From positions 4,293,277 to 4,357,276 of the forward strand of contig NZ_QUOV01000001.1 of NCBI RefSeq assembly GCF_003390395.1: 64,000 nucleotides of DNA. Reading direction: 5' to 3'. A program made the translations under genes and the position numbers. The DNA is from Thalassotalea euphylliae. GTDB lineage: Bacteria > Pseudomonadota > Gammaproteobacteria > Enterobacterales > Alteromonadaceae. Positions 42,039 through 55,026 of this stretch are shown here, piece after piece (the first letter of the stretch is position 1; every line of letters begins with the position of its first letter). The notes under the pieces are model-generated. The model saw only the letters and a program-made list of their open reading frames with translations, was not told the origin of the DNA and did no database searches.

Positions 42039-42645
42039 CTTGGTGTAACTCTTGAGCTAACTTTTTAGCTTCTTCAATTAAGGTTTTTATCTGTCGAGCA
42101 GACAACTCTACATTGTCGGCAACGCCATTTAAGGATTCTTGATATAACAATGCCGCTTGCGACGCTTCAACACGTGATAAGGTTGCTAAGATAACCGCAG
42201 TGCGCAGTTCCCTCGCAAGCTCATCTAGTGCGTCATTAAGTCGAAATATTTCACCCACATATTTGTTATTTAACGCCAGTTCTGAGCGCTTAATACGCCC
42301 ATAAGCAGGAGATAAACTCTCAACATAGGCATAATCAGTAGCAATGCGATCTGCTCGCTCAAAGTGGCAAATAGCGTTATCCGTGCGCATCTTGTTAGCC
42401 GACACTCGGCTGAGCTGAGTAGCGAGTACATTTATTTGCTTAGAAGAGGCTATCGTGACGCGTGCCAGTTGATCGATAAAATCTGTCAGAGGCTTAAAAC
42501 CAGCGGCACTATCACCAGCGCGCAATGCAACAGCTCGCGCATTACTGGCGGTGAGCAATAGTTGTTTTGCTATCTTATTCGCATTGTCGAGCTTGGCAGC
42601 TATCAGCGCAGTAGTGACAAAGTAATTAATCTGTTTAGAGGACAT
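42025..42645 (-). CDS. Small soluble protein resembling a chemoreceptor signalling hairpin
   Basis: 206 residues, all-helical in appearance, without membrane segment or signal peptide. Residues 33-61 (ASNARAVALRAGDSAAGF through LTDFIDQLA) echo the conserved tip of methyl-accepting chemotaxis proteins (LNAxIEAARAGExGxGFAVVAxEVRxLA), with the RAG and GF elements kept and several tip residues changed. The rest looks like long antiparallel coiled coil. The gene overlaps the ODP-type gene by 14 bases, suggesting the two products work together. The MCP relationship is by eye and should be held as tentative. Confidence 0.6.
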   Translation of the reverse strand: MSSKQINYFVTTALIAAKLDNANKIAKQLLLTASNARAVALRAGDSAAGFKPLTDFIDQLARVTIASSKQINVLATQLSRVSANKMRTDNAICHFERADRIATDYAYVESLSPAYGRIKRSELALNNKYVGEIFRLNDALDELARELRTAVILATLSRVEASQAALLYQESLNGVADNVELSARQIKTLIEEAKKLAQELHQDANV

Positions 42646-42790
42646 GAACGCAGAATATTAATAGATTTGAGCACACCCAACACCAGCGCCAACAGTTTAT
42701 TATTGGTGAATGTAAAGAATGGCATTTTTAAAAATTTTAGAACAAAGCGCGAGAATTCGCCTTGTAGTAGATCAATTTTTACAGAAAAAA

Positions 42791-42821
42791 AAACGACCTA
42801 TTACAAAGTAATAAGTCGTTT
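42791..42821 (-). terminator. Rho-independent terminator of the atp operon
   Basis: A 14-bp stem with one mismatch (AAACGACCTATTAC / GTAATAAGTCGTTT) and loop AAA is followed on the minus strand by a run of nine T residues. It lies 25 bases past the atpC stop codon. Confidence 0.93.
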
Positions 42822-42845
42822 TTGTTCACTAAAACTTAGTGCTAT

Positions 42846-43268
42846 TTATAGCTTTTTCTTGGCCGCTTGAATAACGCGAAGTTGTGCAACAGCGCGTGCT
42901 AGCTCAGAAGCAGCTTCCGCATAGTTAACGTCGCCACTTTGAGTATTTAAACTCGCTTCAGCACGTTGTTTAGCTTGCTCTGCCGCTTGCTCATCTAAGT
43001 CGTCGGCACGTGTTGCCACGTCAGCCAAAACAGTAACGCTATTCGGTTGAACCTCTAGCATACCGCCTGAAAGGTAAATCACTTCTTCTTCACCGTGTTG
43101 TTTCACGATGCGAGCCATGCCAGGTTTTAGTGAGGTCAGTAAAGGTGCGTGACCAGGCATAATACCTAATTCACCTTCACTACCAGTGATTTGTAATGAT
43201 TCAATGCGACCAGAAAACAACGCTTCTTCGGCACTTACTACATTCAAATTTACAGTCATTGCTGCCAT
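42846..43268 (-). CDS. atpC: ATP synthase F1 subunit epsilon
   Basis: Epsilon is the central-stalk subunit that inhibits ATP hydrolysis. The 140-residue protein has the N-terminal beta sandwich ([40 protein letters not shown]) and the C-terminal helical hairpin ending [11 protein letters not shown]. coli epsilon is 139 residues. Last gene of the atp operon, before a strong terminator. Confidence 0.97.
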   Translation of the reverse strand: MAAMTVNLNVVSAEEALFSGRIESLQITGSEGELGIMPGHAPLLTSLKPGMARIVKQHGEEEVIYLSGGMLEVQPNSVTVLADVATRADDLDEQAAEQAKQRAEASLNTQSGDVNYAEAASELARAVAQLRVIQAAKKKL

Positions 43269-43323
43269 TGTTTGACCTCCTAACGATTAGCCGCTTTGCC
43301 TCAAGAGCTAGCGGCTAAACACC

Positions 43324-44736
<1,413 letters not shown>

Positions 44737-44767
44737 TTACTTTTTAAATAAAAGAACCTTTGCTTAA

Positions 44768-45628
44768 TTAAACCGCGGCAGCACCGGCACAAATCTCACT
44801 CAATTCTTGGGTGATACTTGCTTGACGTGCCTTGTTGTATACCAATTGAAGTTCACCGATTAAGTCACCAGCATTATCAGTTGCGGCTTTCATCGCAACC
44901 ATACGAGCAGCTTGCTCACATGCTAGGTTCTCAACCACACCTTGGTACACTTGCGATTCCGTGTAACGAACTAATAACTGATCAAGTAATACTTGAGCGT
45001 CTGGTTCGTAAACGTAATCCCAACGGTGTTTAATTTCGTCATCATCTGACTTAGGCAAAGGTAAAAGTTGATCGATTGTCGGCTGCTGCGTCATGGTGTT
45101 TACAAACTTGTTGTAAACCACGAACAGCTTGTCAATTTCGCCATTGTCGTATGCGTCCAACATTACGCGTACTGAACCTACTAGGTCAGTCACTGAAGGA
45201 CGATCACCTAGACCAGAAATTTGTGCCGATACTTTAGCGCCCATGTTGTTGAAAAACGCCGTAGCTTTTGAGCCAACTAACGCAAATTCAACTTCAGCGC
45301 CTTCTGATTGCCATTTACCGGCATCAGCAAGTACTTGCTTGAATAAATTAATGTTCAAGCCGCCACAAAGACCACGGTCTGTGGAGACAACGATATAGCC
45401 TACGCGCTTAACTTCACGCTCTTCCATATATGGATGGCGGTATTCTAAGTTACCTCGCGCGATGTGACCGATCACATTTCGCATATTTTCAGCGTATGGA
45501 CGAGAGGCAGCCATAGCATCTTGCGCTTTACGCATTTTACTGGCTGCAACCATTTCCATTGCGCTGGTGATCTTCTGCGTATTTTGTACGCTTCCAATCT
45601 TCGATTTTATCTCTTTAGCGCCGGACAT
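44768..45628 (-). CDS. atpG: ATP synthase F1 subunit gamma
   Basis: Rotor subunit whose coiled coil turns inside the alpha3beta3 head. The 286-residue protein has the conserved N-terminal helix ([29 protein letters not shown]) and C-terminal helix ([39 protein letters not shown]). E. coli gamma is 287 residues. Fits the atp operon order. Confidence 0.98.
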   Translation of the reverse strand: MSGAKEIKSKIGSVQNTQKITSAMEMVAASKMRKAQDAMAASRPYAENMRNVIGHIARGNLEYRHPYMEEREVKRVGYIVVSTDRGLCGGLNINLFKQVLADAGKWQSEGAEVEFALVGSKATAFFNNMGAKVSAQISGLGDRPSVTDLVGSVRVMLDAYDNGEIDKLFVVYNKFVNTMTQQPTIDQLLPLPKSDDDEIKHRWDYVYEPDAQVLLDQLLVRYTESQVYQGVVENLACEQAARMVAMKAATDNAGDLIGELQLVYNKARQASITQELSEICAGAAAV

Positions 45629-45656
45629 GACTATTTCTCTCCGAAAAAGTTAACTA

Positions 45657-47198
45657 TTACCAAGTTTGCGTAGACTTGAATGTATCAAGTGCTTTAACCA
45701 AACCTGCTTCAATATCTTTGTTATAGTCGCCTTTCTCGTTGATAGTAGCCATCAACTCAGCTTGCTCGTTGTTTACGTAAGACAACAATGCAGCTTCGAA
45801 GTCTACAACTTTGTTGATTGCAACATCGTTTAAGTAGCCTTTTTCAGCAGCAAATAGTGATACAGCTGTCTCAGCAACAGATAGCGGGCTGAATTGCTTT
45901 TGCTTCATCAATTCAGTAACGCGCTGACCGTGCTCTAATTGTGCACGAGTTGCATCGTCAAGATCAGAAGCGAATTGAGCAAAGGCTGCTAATTCTGCGT
46001 ATTGAGCTAATGCTAAACGGATACCACCACCAAGCTTCTTGATGATCTTAGTTTGTGCAGCACCACCAACACGAGATACCGAGATACCTGCGTTAACCGC
46101 TGGGCGAATACCTGAGTTGAATAAGTTCGACTCTAGGAAGATCTGACCATCGGTAATTGAAATTACGTTGGTTGGTACGAATGCAGAAACGTCACCCGCT
46201 TGTGTTTCAATGATAGGTAAAGCTGTTAATGAACCTGTTTGGCCTTTAACTTCACCGTTAGTGAAACGCTCAACATAAGCTTCGTTTACACGCGCTGCAC
46301 GCTCTAGAAGACGTGAGTGCAAGTAGAAAACGTCACCTGGGTAGGCTTCACGACCTGGCGGACGACGAAGTAGCAATGAAATTTGACGGTAAGCAACAGC
46401 TTGCTTAGACAAATCATCATATACGATTAACGCATCTTCACCGCGGTCACGGAAGTATTCACCCATAGTACAACCAGAGTATGGTGCTAAGTACTGAAGT
46501 GCAGCAGCTTCTGATGCAGACGCAACAACAACGATAGTGTTTTCTAATGCGCCGTGCTCTTCTAATGCACGTACTACGTTAGCTACAGTTGATGCTTTTT
46601 GACCAACAGCTACGTAGATTGACTTAATACCAGTGTTCTTCTGGTTAATGATTGCATCTAGTGCGATCGCTGATTTACCTACCTGACGGTCACCGATGAT
46701 AAGCTCACGCTGACCACGACCGATTGGAATCATTGAGTCAATTGATTTGATACCAGTTTGTACTGGCTCATCAACAGACTTACGATCGATAACACCTGGT
46801 GCTACAACTTCGATTGGTGCGAAACCATCGTTGTCGATTGGACCTTTACCGTCAATCGGCTCACCTAGAGTGTTAACTACGCGGCCTAAAAGACCACGAC
46901 CTACTGGTACTTCCAAAATACGGCCTGTACCTTTAACTTTTACGCCTTCTGCTAGGTCTGCGTAAGGACCCATTACAACCGCACCTACTGAATCACGCTC
47001 AAGGTTAAGCGCGATTGCGTAGCGGTTGCCAGGAAGTTCGATCATCTCACCTTGCATTACATCAGCAAGACCGTGGATGCGAATGATACCGTCAGTTACA
47101 GAAACGATAGTACCTTCGTTACGAGCTTCACTAACTACGTCAAACTGTTCAATACGTTTTTTGATCAGTTCGGCGATTTCAGTGGAATTCAGTTGCAT
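45657..47198 (-). CDS. atpA: ATP synthase F1 subunit alpha
   Basis: Non-catalytic nucleotide-binding subunit of the head. The 513-residue protein (same as E. coli) has Walker A GDRQVGKS, the stator-binding N-terminus ([19 protein letters not shown]), and the [13 protein letters not shown] signature with the arginine finger. Fits the atp operon order. Confidence 0.98.
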   Translation of the reverse strand: MQLNSTEIAELIKKRIEQFDVVSEARNEGTIVSVTDGIIRIHGLADVMQGEMIELPGNRYAIALNLERDSVGAVVMGPYADLAEGVKVKGTGRILEVPVGRGLLGRVVNTLGEPIDGKGPIDNDGFAPIEVVAPGVIDRKSVDEPVQTGIKSIDSMIPIGRGQRELIIGDRQVGKSAIALDAIINQKNTGIKSIYVAVGQKASTVANVVRALEEHGALENTIVVVASASEAAALQYLAPYSGCTMGEYFRDRGEDALIVYDDLSKQAVAYRQISLLLRRPPGREAYPGDVFYLHSRLLERAARVNEAYVERFTNGEVKGQTGSLTALPIIETQAGDVSAFVPTNVISITDGQIFLESNLFNSGIRPAVNAGISVSRVGGAAQTKIIKKLGGGIRLALAQYAELAAFAQFASDLDDATRAQLEHGQRVTELMKQKQFSPLSVAETAVSLFAAEKGYLNDVAINKVVDFEAALLSYVNNEQAELMATINEKGDYNKDIEAGLVKALDTFKSTQTW

Positions 47199-47211
47199 GC
47201 TCTGTTCCCCG

Positions 47212-47745
47212 TTAAGATTGCATTGTTGTTGCTAAACGGTCTAATTTACCTCGAATAGACCCGTCAATTACCATGTCGTCGGCTTTGATGATCAAGCCAG
47301 ACACGATACTTGCGTCAACAACACAATTAAGCTTCACTTTACGAGCCAAACGCTTTTCAAGCGCGGCGCTAATGTTTGATTGTTGGTCAGCTGATAATTC
47401 AACAGCAGACGACACATCGACAGTTACTTCTTTATCAAACTCTGCTTTTAGGGCAGCGAATTGTTCAGCAACTTGTGGTAGCACCAACAGACGTTCGTTC
47501 TCCGCCATTACCTTCACGAGGTTTTGGCCTTGTTCATTTAGCTGTTCACCACAAACACCAAGGAAAATTTCCTTTGCTTGTTCTACTGACGCGTTACCTG
47601 AAAGGTAGCCAGTAATGGTGTCATTTTTCGAAACTTCAGCAGCAAAAACTAGCATTTCTAACCAGCTTTCAACCGCTTTAGCTTCAACAGCAAATTCGAA
47701 CGCTGCTTTAGCGTAAGGGCGAGCGATAGTTGTCAATTCAGACAT
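47212..47745 (-). CDS. atpH: ATP synthase F1 subunit delta
   Basis: Peripheral-stalk subunit joining the b dimer to the top of the head. The 177-residue protein (E. coli 177) has the family N-terminus ([14 protein letters not shown]) and C-terminal [28 protein letters not shown]. It starts 12 bases after atpF and ends 13 bases before atpA. Confidence 0.97.
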   Translation of the reverse strand: MSELTTIARPYAKAAFEFAVEAKAVESWLEMLVFAAEVSKNDTITGYLSGNASVEQAKEIFLGVCGEQLNEQGQNLVKVMAENERLLVLPQVAEQFAALKAEFDKEVTVDVSSAVELSADQQSNISAALEKRLARKVKLNCVVDASIVSGLIIKADDMVIDGSIRGKLDRLATTMQS

Positions 47746-47757
47746 GCTCTATACCCC

Positions 47758-48228
47758 TTAAAGTTCAGCGACTAATTTATCTAAGATGTCGCTGTGTGCA
47801 GCGGCATCAATTGAACGCTCAAGAATTTTCTCGGCACCAGCAACAGCTAACGCAGACACTTGCTGACGTAGCTCTTCTTTGGCACGGTTGCGCTCAGACT
47901 CAATTTCTGCATGACCAGACGCGATAATTTTTTCGCGCTCGGCTTGTGCTTTTTCAGCAGCTTCATCGATCATTTGTGCTTCGCGTTTTTTCGCAGCTTC
48001 AATGATCTCAGCAGCTTGTGCTTTTGCTTCTTTTAACTGTGCAGCAGCTTTCTCTTGAGCAAGCTCAAGGTCTTTAGCAGCACGGTCTGAAGCAGCAAGG
48101 CCATCAGCAATTGTTTTCTGACGGTCTTCAATAGCAGCCATAATTGGCGGCCACACAAACTTCATGCAGAAGATTACAAATACGATAAATGCAATAGATT
48201 CACCGATAAGGGTGGCATTAATATTCAT
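47758..48228 (-). CDS. atpF: ATP synthase Fo subunit b
   Basis: Peripheral-stalk subunit, a dimer of long helices. The 156-residue protein (E. coli 156) has one N-terminal membrane helix ([27 protein letters not shown]) and a long charged coiled coil rich in Ala, Glu and Lys. Fits the atp operon order. Confidence 0.97.
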   Translation of the reverse strand: MNINATLIGESIAFIVFVIFCMKFVWPPIMAAIEDRQKTIADGLAASDRAAKDLELAQEKAAAQLKEAKAQAAEIIEAAKKREAQMIDEAAEKAQAEREKIIASGHAEIESERNRAKEELRQQVSALAVAGAEKILERSIDAAAHSDILDKLVAEL

Positions 48229-48279
48229 ATTCGTTAGCTCCTATTTACAGTAATTCGCGGTTAATTAAGACTCTTTCGA

Positions 48280-48510
<231 letters not shown>

Positions 48511-48611
48511 TTATTTAAAGTAAGTTATAAAGTTAAAAAATAAAAAATTGTTGCGGACTTCCTGTCCTGATAACCCTTTGGGTTTTTAATTATTAATTCA
48601 GTCCCAAAGAA

Positions 48612-49451
<840 letters not shown>

Positions 49452-49844
49452 TTATTGTTGATTAAAAGTAAATCTGCTCAGTGCGGCGTAGACAATGGGA
49501 GACACGACCGCGATTACATATGTGCAAAAAAATGGGGCTAACGATAAATTGAGAAACTTGAAACTCAAGGCAAATAATAGCGCCGTTAGAACCATTTTTA
49601 TTTTTGCGCCTTTAAAGAATGAATCCATTACTTGTTTGGCGGCGCTAGCCCCTGCAAATTTGAACGCATACAGGGCAAACACAAAATTAGGGATTATGCC
49701 GATACAACCGCCAACCAAGGCTGACTGGGCATGGCTTAACCCCCAACTAAAATAAATCAATATGGTAGAAACTAGAGTTAGTGTAGAGGCAAAAATCAAT
49801 TGTTGCCGCGCTAAATTGCGACCGGGCTTAACCAACTGATTCAC
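49452..49844 (-). CDS. atpI: ATP synthase assembly protein I
   Basis: Small membrane protein at the head of the atp operon, thought to help c-ring assembly. 130 residues with four hydrophobic segments (about 18-34, 39-58, 72-94, 98-116). Sequence is weakly conserved in general; identification rests on position, size and topology. The ATG follows an upstream promoter at 49923-49950. Confidence 0.9.
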   Translation of the reverse strand: MNQLVKPGRNLARQQLIFASTLTLVSTILIYFSWGLSHAQSALVGGCIGIIPNFVFALYAFKFAGASAAKQVMDSFFKGAKIKMVLTALLFALSFKFLNLSLAPFFCTYVIAVVSPIVYAALSRFTFNQQ

Positions 49845-49922
49845 ACTGACAACCTCTAACGAAAACCTTCGTAAAACCTACATTTTTTGAGTGAGAAAAT
49901 TTCAACTCAAAAAATCCTCGCA

Positions 49923-49950
49923 AGTATACTTAATTACGGTTTTATTGCAA
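49923..49950 (-). promoter_or_regulatory. Sigma-70 promoter of the atp operon
   Basis: On the minus strand TTGCAA (49945-49950), 16 bases, then TATACT (49923-49928): a good -35/-10 pair about 80 bases before the atpI start. The gap 49845-50288 otherwise holds only the parB terminator; no gene was supported in it. Confidence 0.65.
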
Positions 49951-50218
49951 CCAAATAGGGCTACGAACGCTGGTATTTTGTACGAAAAAAGGGAATATGT
50001 GAAAAATGTGTAACATTGAGGAAATTGATACCTAAATGTTCGCATTGAGTAATTTAACTTACTGGTTAACCGGTTTGGATATATAACCTTAAATATCAAA
50101 AAGTTAAACTATTCTCTACAGTGTGATCAGCCTATTTAACTCCCTATATTTAGTAAGGTAATTAAAAGTTATCGCATCACTAACGAATAAACAGTGAATA
50201 GCAGAAAATAAAAAGAAA

Positions 50219-50247
50219 ATAGTGTTGATGGCTAACAACAACACTAT
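50219..50247 (-). terminator. Rho-independent terminator of parAB
   Basis: A 9-bp stem (ATAGTGTTG / CAACACTAT) with an 11-base loop is followed on the minus strand by a T-rich tract. It lies about 40 bases past the parB stop. Confidence 0.78.
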
Positions 50248-50288
50248 CGGATTTGGATATAAATATGTTTAAGGTAGAAACTTAGGAA

Positions 50289-51179
50289 TTAGTGAATTTT
50301 CGCCAAAATGCCGTCAAGTTCTTCAAGGTTGGTATAAGAAATCACCAGCTTGCCTTTGCCTTTTTTGTTGTGGCTGATCGACACTTGCGATCCTAGACGC
50401 TCAGCTAGCTGTTGTTCCAATGACACTGTGTTGGGATCCGGTTGCTGAGGCGCTTTTTCTGCTGGCGGCTCTTGCACTTTTTTAATTAAGGCTTCTGTTT
50501 CACGCACTGTCAGCTCTTTTGCCACAACAGTACGTGCAGTAGTGTTTTGCACATCGCCTTCAAGTGATAACAAAGCACGGGCGTGACCCATTTCAATATC
50601 ACCATGCTCTAGCAAGGTTTTTACTTCGTCATTCAGGTTATTTAAACGAAGTAAGTTTGTCACTGTTGTGCGCGATTTTCCTACCGCCTCGGCGACTTCT
50701 TGGTGAGTTAGTTCAAACTCAGTCAATAAGCGTTCTAATGCTATCGCTTCTTCCATCGCATTAAGATCTTCACGTTGAATATTTTCAATCAGTGCGATCG
50801 CGACAGCGGCTTCATCCGCTACATCTTTAACCAAACATGGGACTTCAGCAAGTTCAGCTAGTTGAGCTGCGCGCCAACGGCGTTCACCCGCAATAATTTC
50901 GAATTGGTGATCACCAACACTGCGCACAACGATTGGCTGGATAATACCTTGTGCCTTAATCGAACTGGATAATTCTTCTAACGCATCCGGCGACATATCT
51001 TTGCGCGGTTGATATTTACCCGGTTGCAATTGCTCAATCGGTAATTTACGCAATTCACCTTTTTCTGGCGCTGCACTAACGTCTTGCATGTCGTTATCAA
51101 CATTTTCATCAGCCTTAGGGGCTTGTGTTAACAAAGCATCTAAACCTCGGCCTAAACCGCGACGTTTTGCAGGGCTCAT
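50289..51179 (-). CDS. parB: Chromosome-partitioning protein ParB
   Basis: CTP-dependent DNA-binding clamp that loads at parS sites near oriC. The 296-residue protein begins with the ParB tail (RRGLGRGLDALL), has the catalytic GxRRxR-type box (AGERRWRAAQ, about 118-127), the helix-turn-helix (THQEVAEAVGKSRTTVTNLLRL) and a C-terminal dimerisation domain. It follows parA by 45 bases. ParAB next to rsmG-mnmG-oriC is the arrangement in Pseudomonas, Vibrio and many Alteromonadales but not in E. coli. Confidence 0.96.
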   Translation of the reverse strand: MSPAKRRGLGRGLDALLTQAPKADENVDNDMQDVSAAPEKGELRKLPIEQLQPGKYQPRKDMSPDALEELSSSIKAQGIIQPIVVRSVGDHQFEIIAGERRWRAAQLAELAEVPCLVKDVADEAAVAIALIENIQREDLNAMEEAIALERLLTEFELTHQEVAEAVGKSRTTVTNLLRLNNLNDEVKTLLEHGDIEMGHARALLSLEGDVQNTTARTVVAKELTVRETEALIKKVQEPPAEKAPQQPDPNTVSLEQQLAERLGSQVSISHNKKGKGKLVISYTNLEELDGILAKIH

Positions 51180-51224
51180 ATCAATCCTTCAAATATTGTT
51201 ATTTTAAGTGACGTTTATATTTTA

Positions 51225-52025
51225 TTAGTCAGTGACTTCTTCAGTTTTTGGCTGCTTAGCCAACTCTTCGCGTCTTAAAATTTCACCAGCAAGCGCTAAA
51301 TACGCTTTCGCACCTGTTGATGATTTATCGTAATACATCACAGGCGCACCAAAGCTTGGCGCTTCGGCGAGACGAACATTTCTTGGAATAACGGTGCGAT
51401 AGACTTTATCACCAAAATGACGCTTTAACTGCTCAGAAACATCATTAGCTAAGCGATTGCGCGGATCGTACATGGTTCGTAGGATTCCCTCAATCTTTAA
51501 TTCGCTGTTCACTACTGAGGTCAACTGAGAAATGGTTTCCATCAACGCAGTTAGCCCTTCTAGTGCATAATATTCACACTGCATTGGTACTAACACCGAA
51601 TCTGCCGCCGCCATGGCATTCACCGTTAACATGTTTAGCGACGGTGGACAGTCAATGATAATAAAATCATAATCATCTTTTACAGGTGCCAAGGCATTGC
51701 GCAGTCTTAACTCACGCGCAAAGACTTCCATTAATTTAATTTCTGCCGCGGTGACATCCGCATTGCCAGCAATCAGATCGTATAAACCTGAAGTTTCACG
51801 ATAAACGACTTCGTCAAACGGCTTTTGCTCAACCAGTAGTTCGTAACTAGTCACCAGATCTTCATATTTGTCGATACCACTACCCATAGTGGCATTACCT
51901 TGAGGATCAAGATCAATCAATAATACTTTTCGTTTGGTTGCCGCTAACGAAGCAGCTAAATTGACTGATGTCGTGGTTTTGCCCACGCCACCTTTTTGGT
52001 TTGCAACCGCAATAATTCTGCCCAC
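51225..52025 (-). CDS. parA: Chromosome-partitioning ATPase ParA (Soj)
   Basis: Deviant Walker A ATPase that binds DNA non-specifically and moves ParB-parS complexes. The 266-residue protein has KGGVGKTT (about 11-18), the DLDPQGN motif and the switch DCPPSLNML. The short form without N-terminal helix-turn-helix marks a chromosomal ParA. It is encoded 14 bases after rsmG, so rsmG-parA-parB is probably one unit. Confidence 0.96.
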   Translation of the reverse strand: MGRIIAVANQKGGVGKTTTSVNLAASLAATKRKVLLIDLDPQGNATMGSGIDKYEDLVTSYELLVEQKPFDEVVYRETSGLYDLIAGNADVTAAEIKLMEVFARELRLRNALAPVKDDYDFIIIDCPPSLNMLTVNAMAAADSVLVPMQCEYYALEGLTALMETISQLTSVVNSELKIEGILRTMYDPRNRLANDVSEQLKRHFGDKVYRTVIPRNVRLAEAPSFGAPVMYYDKSSTGAKAYLALAGEILRREELAKQPKTEEVTD

Positions 52026-52039
52026 AAGTGCCTCGAAGT

Positions 52040-52666
52040 CTAGTTATTCTTTTTCAATTCGATTAAGTGTCGTTCGCCGGTTAATTCAGGAACATGCAAT
52101 TCATGACTTGCCACTAACGTAACATTTTCAGGTAAAGCATCCAGCTCATCTTCTGGGTATTGTCCCTTTAGCGCATAAAAACGGCCAGTTTCACTGTCAA
52201 TCAAGTGATGACACCAAGACACCATGTCTTGCAATGAAGAAAATGCACGGCTTAACACTCCATCAAATGCTTGTGCTGGAATATGTGCTTCAACCCGTGA
52301 TTGCACAGGCTCGACATTGGTTAACTTCAATTGATAGACAACTTGGCGTAAAAACGTAATACGTTTTCCTAAGCTATCTAATAATACAAAATTCCGCTCA
52401 GGATACAATATGGCAAGAGGAATGCCAGGCAAGCCAGGCCCAGTGCCAACATCGATAAAGCGATTACCATTAAGTAATTGACCAACAACTAGGCTATCAA
52501 GAATATGTTTAACCAACATTTCTTCTGGATTGCGAACGGAAGTCAGGTTGTAGGTTTTATTCCATTTGTCGAGTAGTTCGACGTATTGAATTAACTGATT
52601 AAATTGAAGATCGGTTAAGGAAATATCAGTTTGCGCCACAAGGGCGCGTAATTTATCTGCCAACAT
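52040..52666 (-). CDS. rsmG: 16S rRNA (guanine(527)-N7)-methyltransferase RsmG
   Basis: Methylates G527 of 16S rRNA; loss gives low-level streptomycin resistance in other bacteria. The 208-residue protein has the SAM-binding motif [15 protein letters not shown] (about 69-83) and the RsmG pattern [21 protein letters not shown]. coli RsmG (GidB) is 207 residues. It follows mnmG by 66 bases in the classical gidA-gidB order. Confidence 0.96.
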   Translation of the reverse strand: MLADKLRALVAQTDISLTDLQFNQLIQYVELLDKWNKTYNLTSVRNPEEMLVKHILDSLVVGQLLNGNRFIDVGTGPGLPGIPLAILYPERNFVLLDSLGKRITFLRQVVYQLKLTNVEPVQSRVEAHIPAQAFDGVLSRAFSSLQDMVSWCHHLIDSETGRFYALKGQYPEDELDALPENVTLVASHELHVPELTGERHLIELKKNN

Positions 52667-52732
52667 CTAGTTTTGTCTATTGTTTTGCTAAGCAAGCGTT
52701 AGTCTGTGCGCTTGCCTAAACGCATTAATACG

Positions 52733-54622
52733 TTAGGCGGTTTTGCGCAATAAGCCGTGTTTTTTCAAGTATACCAGCAATAATGAAATCGCCGCAGGAG
52801 TAATTCCCGAAATACGTGACGCCTTGCCTAAGGTTTCTGGGCGAGCATCAGTTAGCTTGGCGACGACTTCATTGGATAAGCCAGAGATTTGGCTGTAATC
52901 GAAATCAACGGGGATGACGGTATTTTCATGACGCTTTTTCTTTTCAATTTCATCCATTTGGCGATCGATATAGCCTTGATACTTAATTTGGATCTCAACT
53001 TGTTCAGCCGCTTGCAGATCTTCAATCGCTGGGCCAAAAGCGTCAATCGACATCACTTGTGCATATTTGGTTTCTGGGCGACGCAAAATATCTTCTAACG
53101 TCGCTTCTTTGCTGATCGGGTTCTTTAATTGCGGATTTAATTCAGCCGCCGCGGGATGATCTTTTTGCACCCATACCGATTTTAAGCGTTGACGCTCTTG
53201 CTCGATATTGTCCATTTTCTCGTTAAAGCGTGCCCATCGCGCATCGTCAACTAAGCCTAACTCACGACCTTTCTCTGTTAAACGAATATCGGCATTGTCT
53301 TCACGGAGCAATAAGCGATATTCAGCACGCGAAGTAAACATACGGTAGGGCTCTTTAGTGCCTAAGGTCGCAAGATCATCGATTAACACGCCCATATAGG
53401 CTTGATCACGACCAATGATCCATTCATCTTTACCTTGTACACGCAATGCCGCATTCGTTGCAGCCACTAAACCTTGAGCACCCGCTTCTTCATAACCTGT
53501 CGTACCGTTAATTTGGCCAGCAAAGTAAAGATTATTCACAAACTTGCTTTCCAACGTTTGTTTTAAATCGCGAGGATCGAAGAAGTCGTACTCAATGGCA
53601 TAGCCAGGGCGAGTAATGTGTGCATTTTCAAAACCTTTGATCGATCGAACTAAATTCATTTGCACATCAAATGGCAAGCTCGTTGAAATACCATTAGGGT
53701 AGACTTCATGCGTTGTTAAGCCTTCTGGCTCAACAAAGATCTGGTGGGTATCTTTGTCGGCAAAACGCATGATCTTATCTTCAATTGATGGGCAATAGCG
53801 TGGACCAATTCCTTCAATAACACCGGTATACATCGGCGAGCGATCCAAGCCAGAGCGGATAATGTCGTGCGTTTTCTCGTTAGTATGGGTGATGTAGCAA
53901 GAGATCTGCTCTGGATGATCGTCATGAGATCCCATAAACGAGAAAATCGGTCTTGGTGTATCTCCAGGTTGCTCTTGCATCACCGAAAAGTCTAACGTTC
54001 GTGCATCTAAACGCGGCGGTGTACCTGTTTTTAAGCGATCAATTCGAAATGGCATATCGCGCAGACGAGAAGCTAAATTTACTGAAGCAGGATCGCCAGC
54101 ACGTCCACCTTGATAATTGTTAAGACCAATATGGATCTGACCAGCAAGGAAAGTTCCCACAGTAAGTACGACTGCATTACCTTTGAACTTTAAGCCCATT
54201 TGCGTAGAAACACCGACCACTTGATCGTTTTCTAAGATCAAGTCATCACAAGGTTGTTGAAAGATGGTCAGATTTGGTTGGTTTTCCAGTGTGTGGCGCA
54301 CAAATGAGCGATATAAAGCGCGATCAGCTTGTGCTCTCGTTGCTCTAACAGCAGGCCCTTTACTAGCATTCAAGGTTCTAAATTGGATCGCAGCGTGATC
54401 AATCGCTGTTGCCATTAGCCCGCCTAGTGCATCGATCTCTTTCACTAAATGCCCTTTGCCGATCCCGCCGATCGCAGGATTACATGACATTTGTCCAAGT
54501 GTATCAATATTGTGTGTTAGCAATAGGGTTTTACAGCCCATTCGAGCTGCAGCCAAACAAGCTTCAGTGCCAGCATGACCACCACCAACAACAATTACAT
54601 CAAATGTATCTTGATACCACAT
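52733..54622 (-). CDS. mnmG: tRNA modification enzyme MnmG (GidA)
   Basis: FAD-dependent subunit that with MnmE installs 5-carboxymethylaminomethyl on U34 of certain tRNAs. The FAD-binding motif is [18 protein letters not shown] near residue 10, followed by signatures [22 protein letters not shown] and [13 protein letters not shown]. The C-terminal helical MnmE-binding domain is present. The ATG at 54622 (MWYQDTFDV) is chosen because it aligns with E. coli (MFYPDPFDV) and gives 629 residues, the same as E. coli. A GTG four codons upstream is possible. Its transcription leaves oriC. Confidence 0.97.
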   Translation of the reverse strand: MWYQDTFDVIVVGGGHAGTEACLAAARMGCKTLLLTHNIDTLGQMSCNPAIGGIGKGHLVKEIDALGGLMATAIDHAAIQFRTLNASKGPAVRATRAQADRALYRSFVRHTLENQPNLTIFQQPCDDLILENDQVVGVSTQMGLKFKGNAVVLTVGTFLAGQIHIGLNNYQGGRAGDPASVNLASRLRDMPFRIDRLKTGTPPRLDARTLDFSVMQEQPGDTPRPIFSFMGSHDDHPEQISCYITHTNEKTHDIIRSGLDRSPMYTGVIEGIGPRYCPSIEDKIMRFADKDTHQIFVEPEGLTTHEVYPNGISTSLPFDVQMNLVRSIKGFENAHITRPGYAIEYDFFDPRDLKQTLESKFVNNLYFAGQINGTTGYEEAGAQGLVAATNAALRVQGKDEWIIGRDQAYMGVLIDDLATLGTKEPYRMFTSRAEYRLLLREDNADIRLTEKGRELGLVDDARWARFNEKMDNIEQERQRLKSVWVQKDHPAAAELNPQLKNPISKEATLEDILRRPETKYAQVMSIDAFGPAIEDLQAAEQVEIQIKYQGYIDRQMDEIEKKKRHENTVIPVDFDYSQISGLSNEVVAKLTDARPETLGKASRISGITPAAISLLLVYLKKHGLLRKTA

Positions 54623-54639
54623 GAACTCACTCACTCAAC

Positions 54640-55026
54640 AAATAACACCGGAAAAAAGAGGCGTATTTTAGCATTGTTTTTAAAGTCAGGGGAATGATCA
54701 TTTTTGTAAAAAGATCGGCTGTGGATCACGAGATAAATATTTAGATCTATATAAAGATCTTATTATTATTTCTTATTAGCTTTGCGCTTTTTTGTGGATA
54801 AGCATAAAAAGCATATACAAATCATGATCTTTAATTGATCATGATCTTGTGATCAAAGTTTGATCTAGTGCGGTAAAAGCTATGATCAACAAGGCTATTT
54901 ATCCACAGTCCACATTGTTAATTTATTTACCAACTGAATAATAATAACTAATTAACCGGGTTATACGTTATTTATCCACATTTGATGTTTTTTATATATC
55001 TAAATGTGGATAAAGACTTAATAAGA
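54640..55026. other. oriC: Chromosomal replication origin oriC
   Basis: The gap between mnmG and mioC, the E. coli oriC position. Four perfect DnaA boxes lie at 54793-54801, 54899-54907, 54972-54980 and 55005-55013 (first and last in reverse orientation), plus a near match at 54720-54728. GATC occurs 12 times between 54696 and 55028, far above the roughly one in 256 expected. An AT-rich stretch (54735-54780) with GATCTTATTATTA near 54756 resembles the E. coli 13-mer unwinding element. The last two boxes form a 12-bp inverted repeat. Confidence 0.93.

Noticed and set aside
49902..50099. 65-codon ORF between atpI and parB
   Set aside because: It overlaps the atp promoter, has atypical composition and no recognisable similarity.
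51792..51807. parS-like sequence (AGTTTCACGATAAACG) inside parA
   Set aside because: Four mismatches to the consensus TGTTTCACGTGAAACA, including the centre; not enough to call a ParB site.
54720..54728. Fifth DnaA box (TGTGGATCA)
   Set aside because: One mismatch at a conserved position; mentioned with oriC but not counted as a perfect box.
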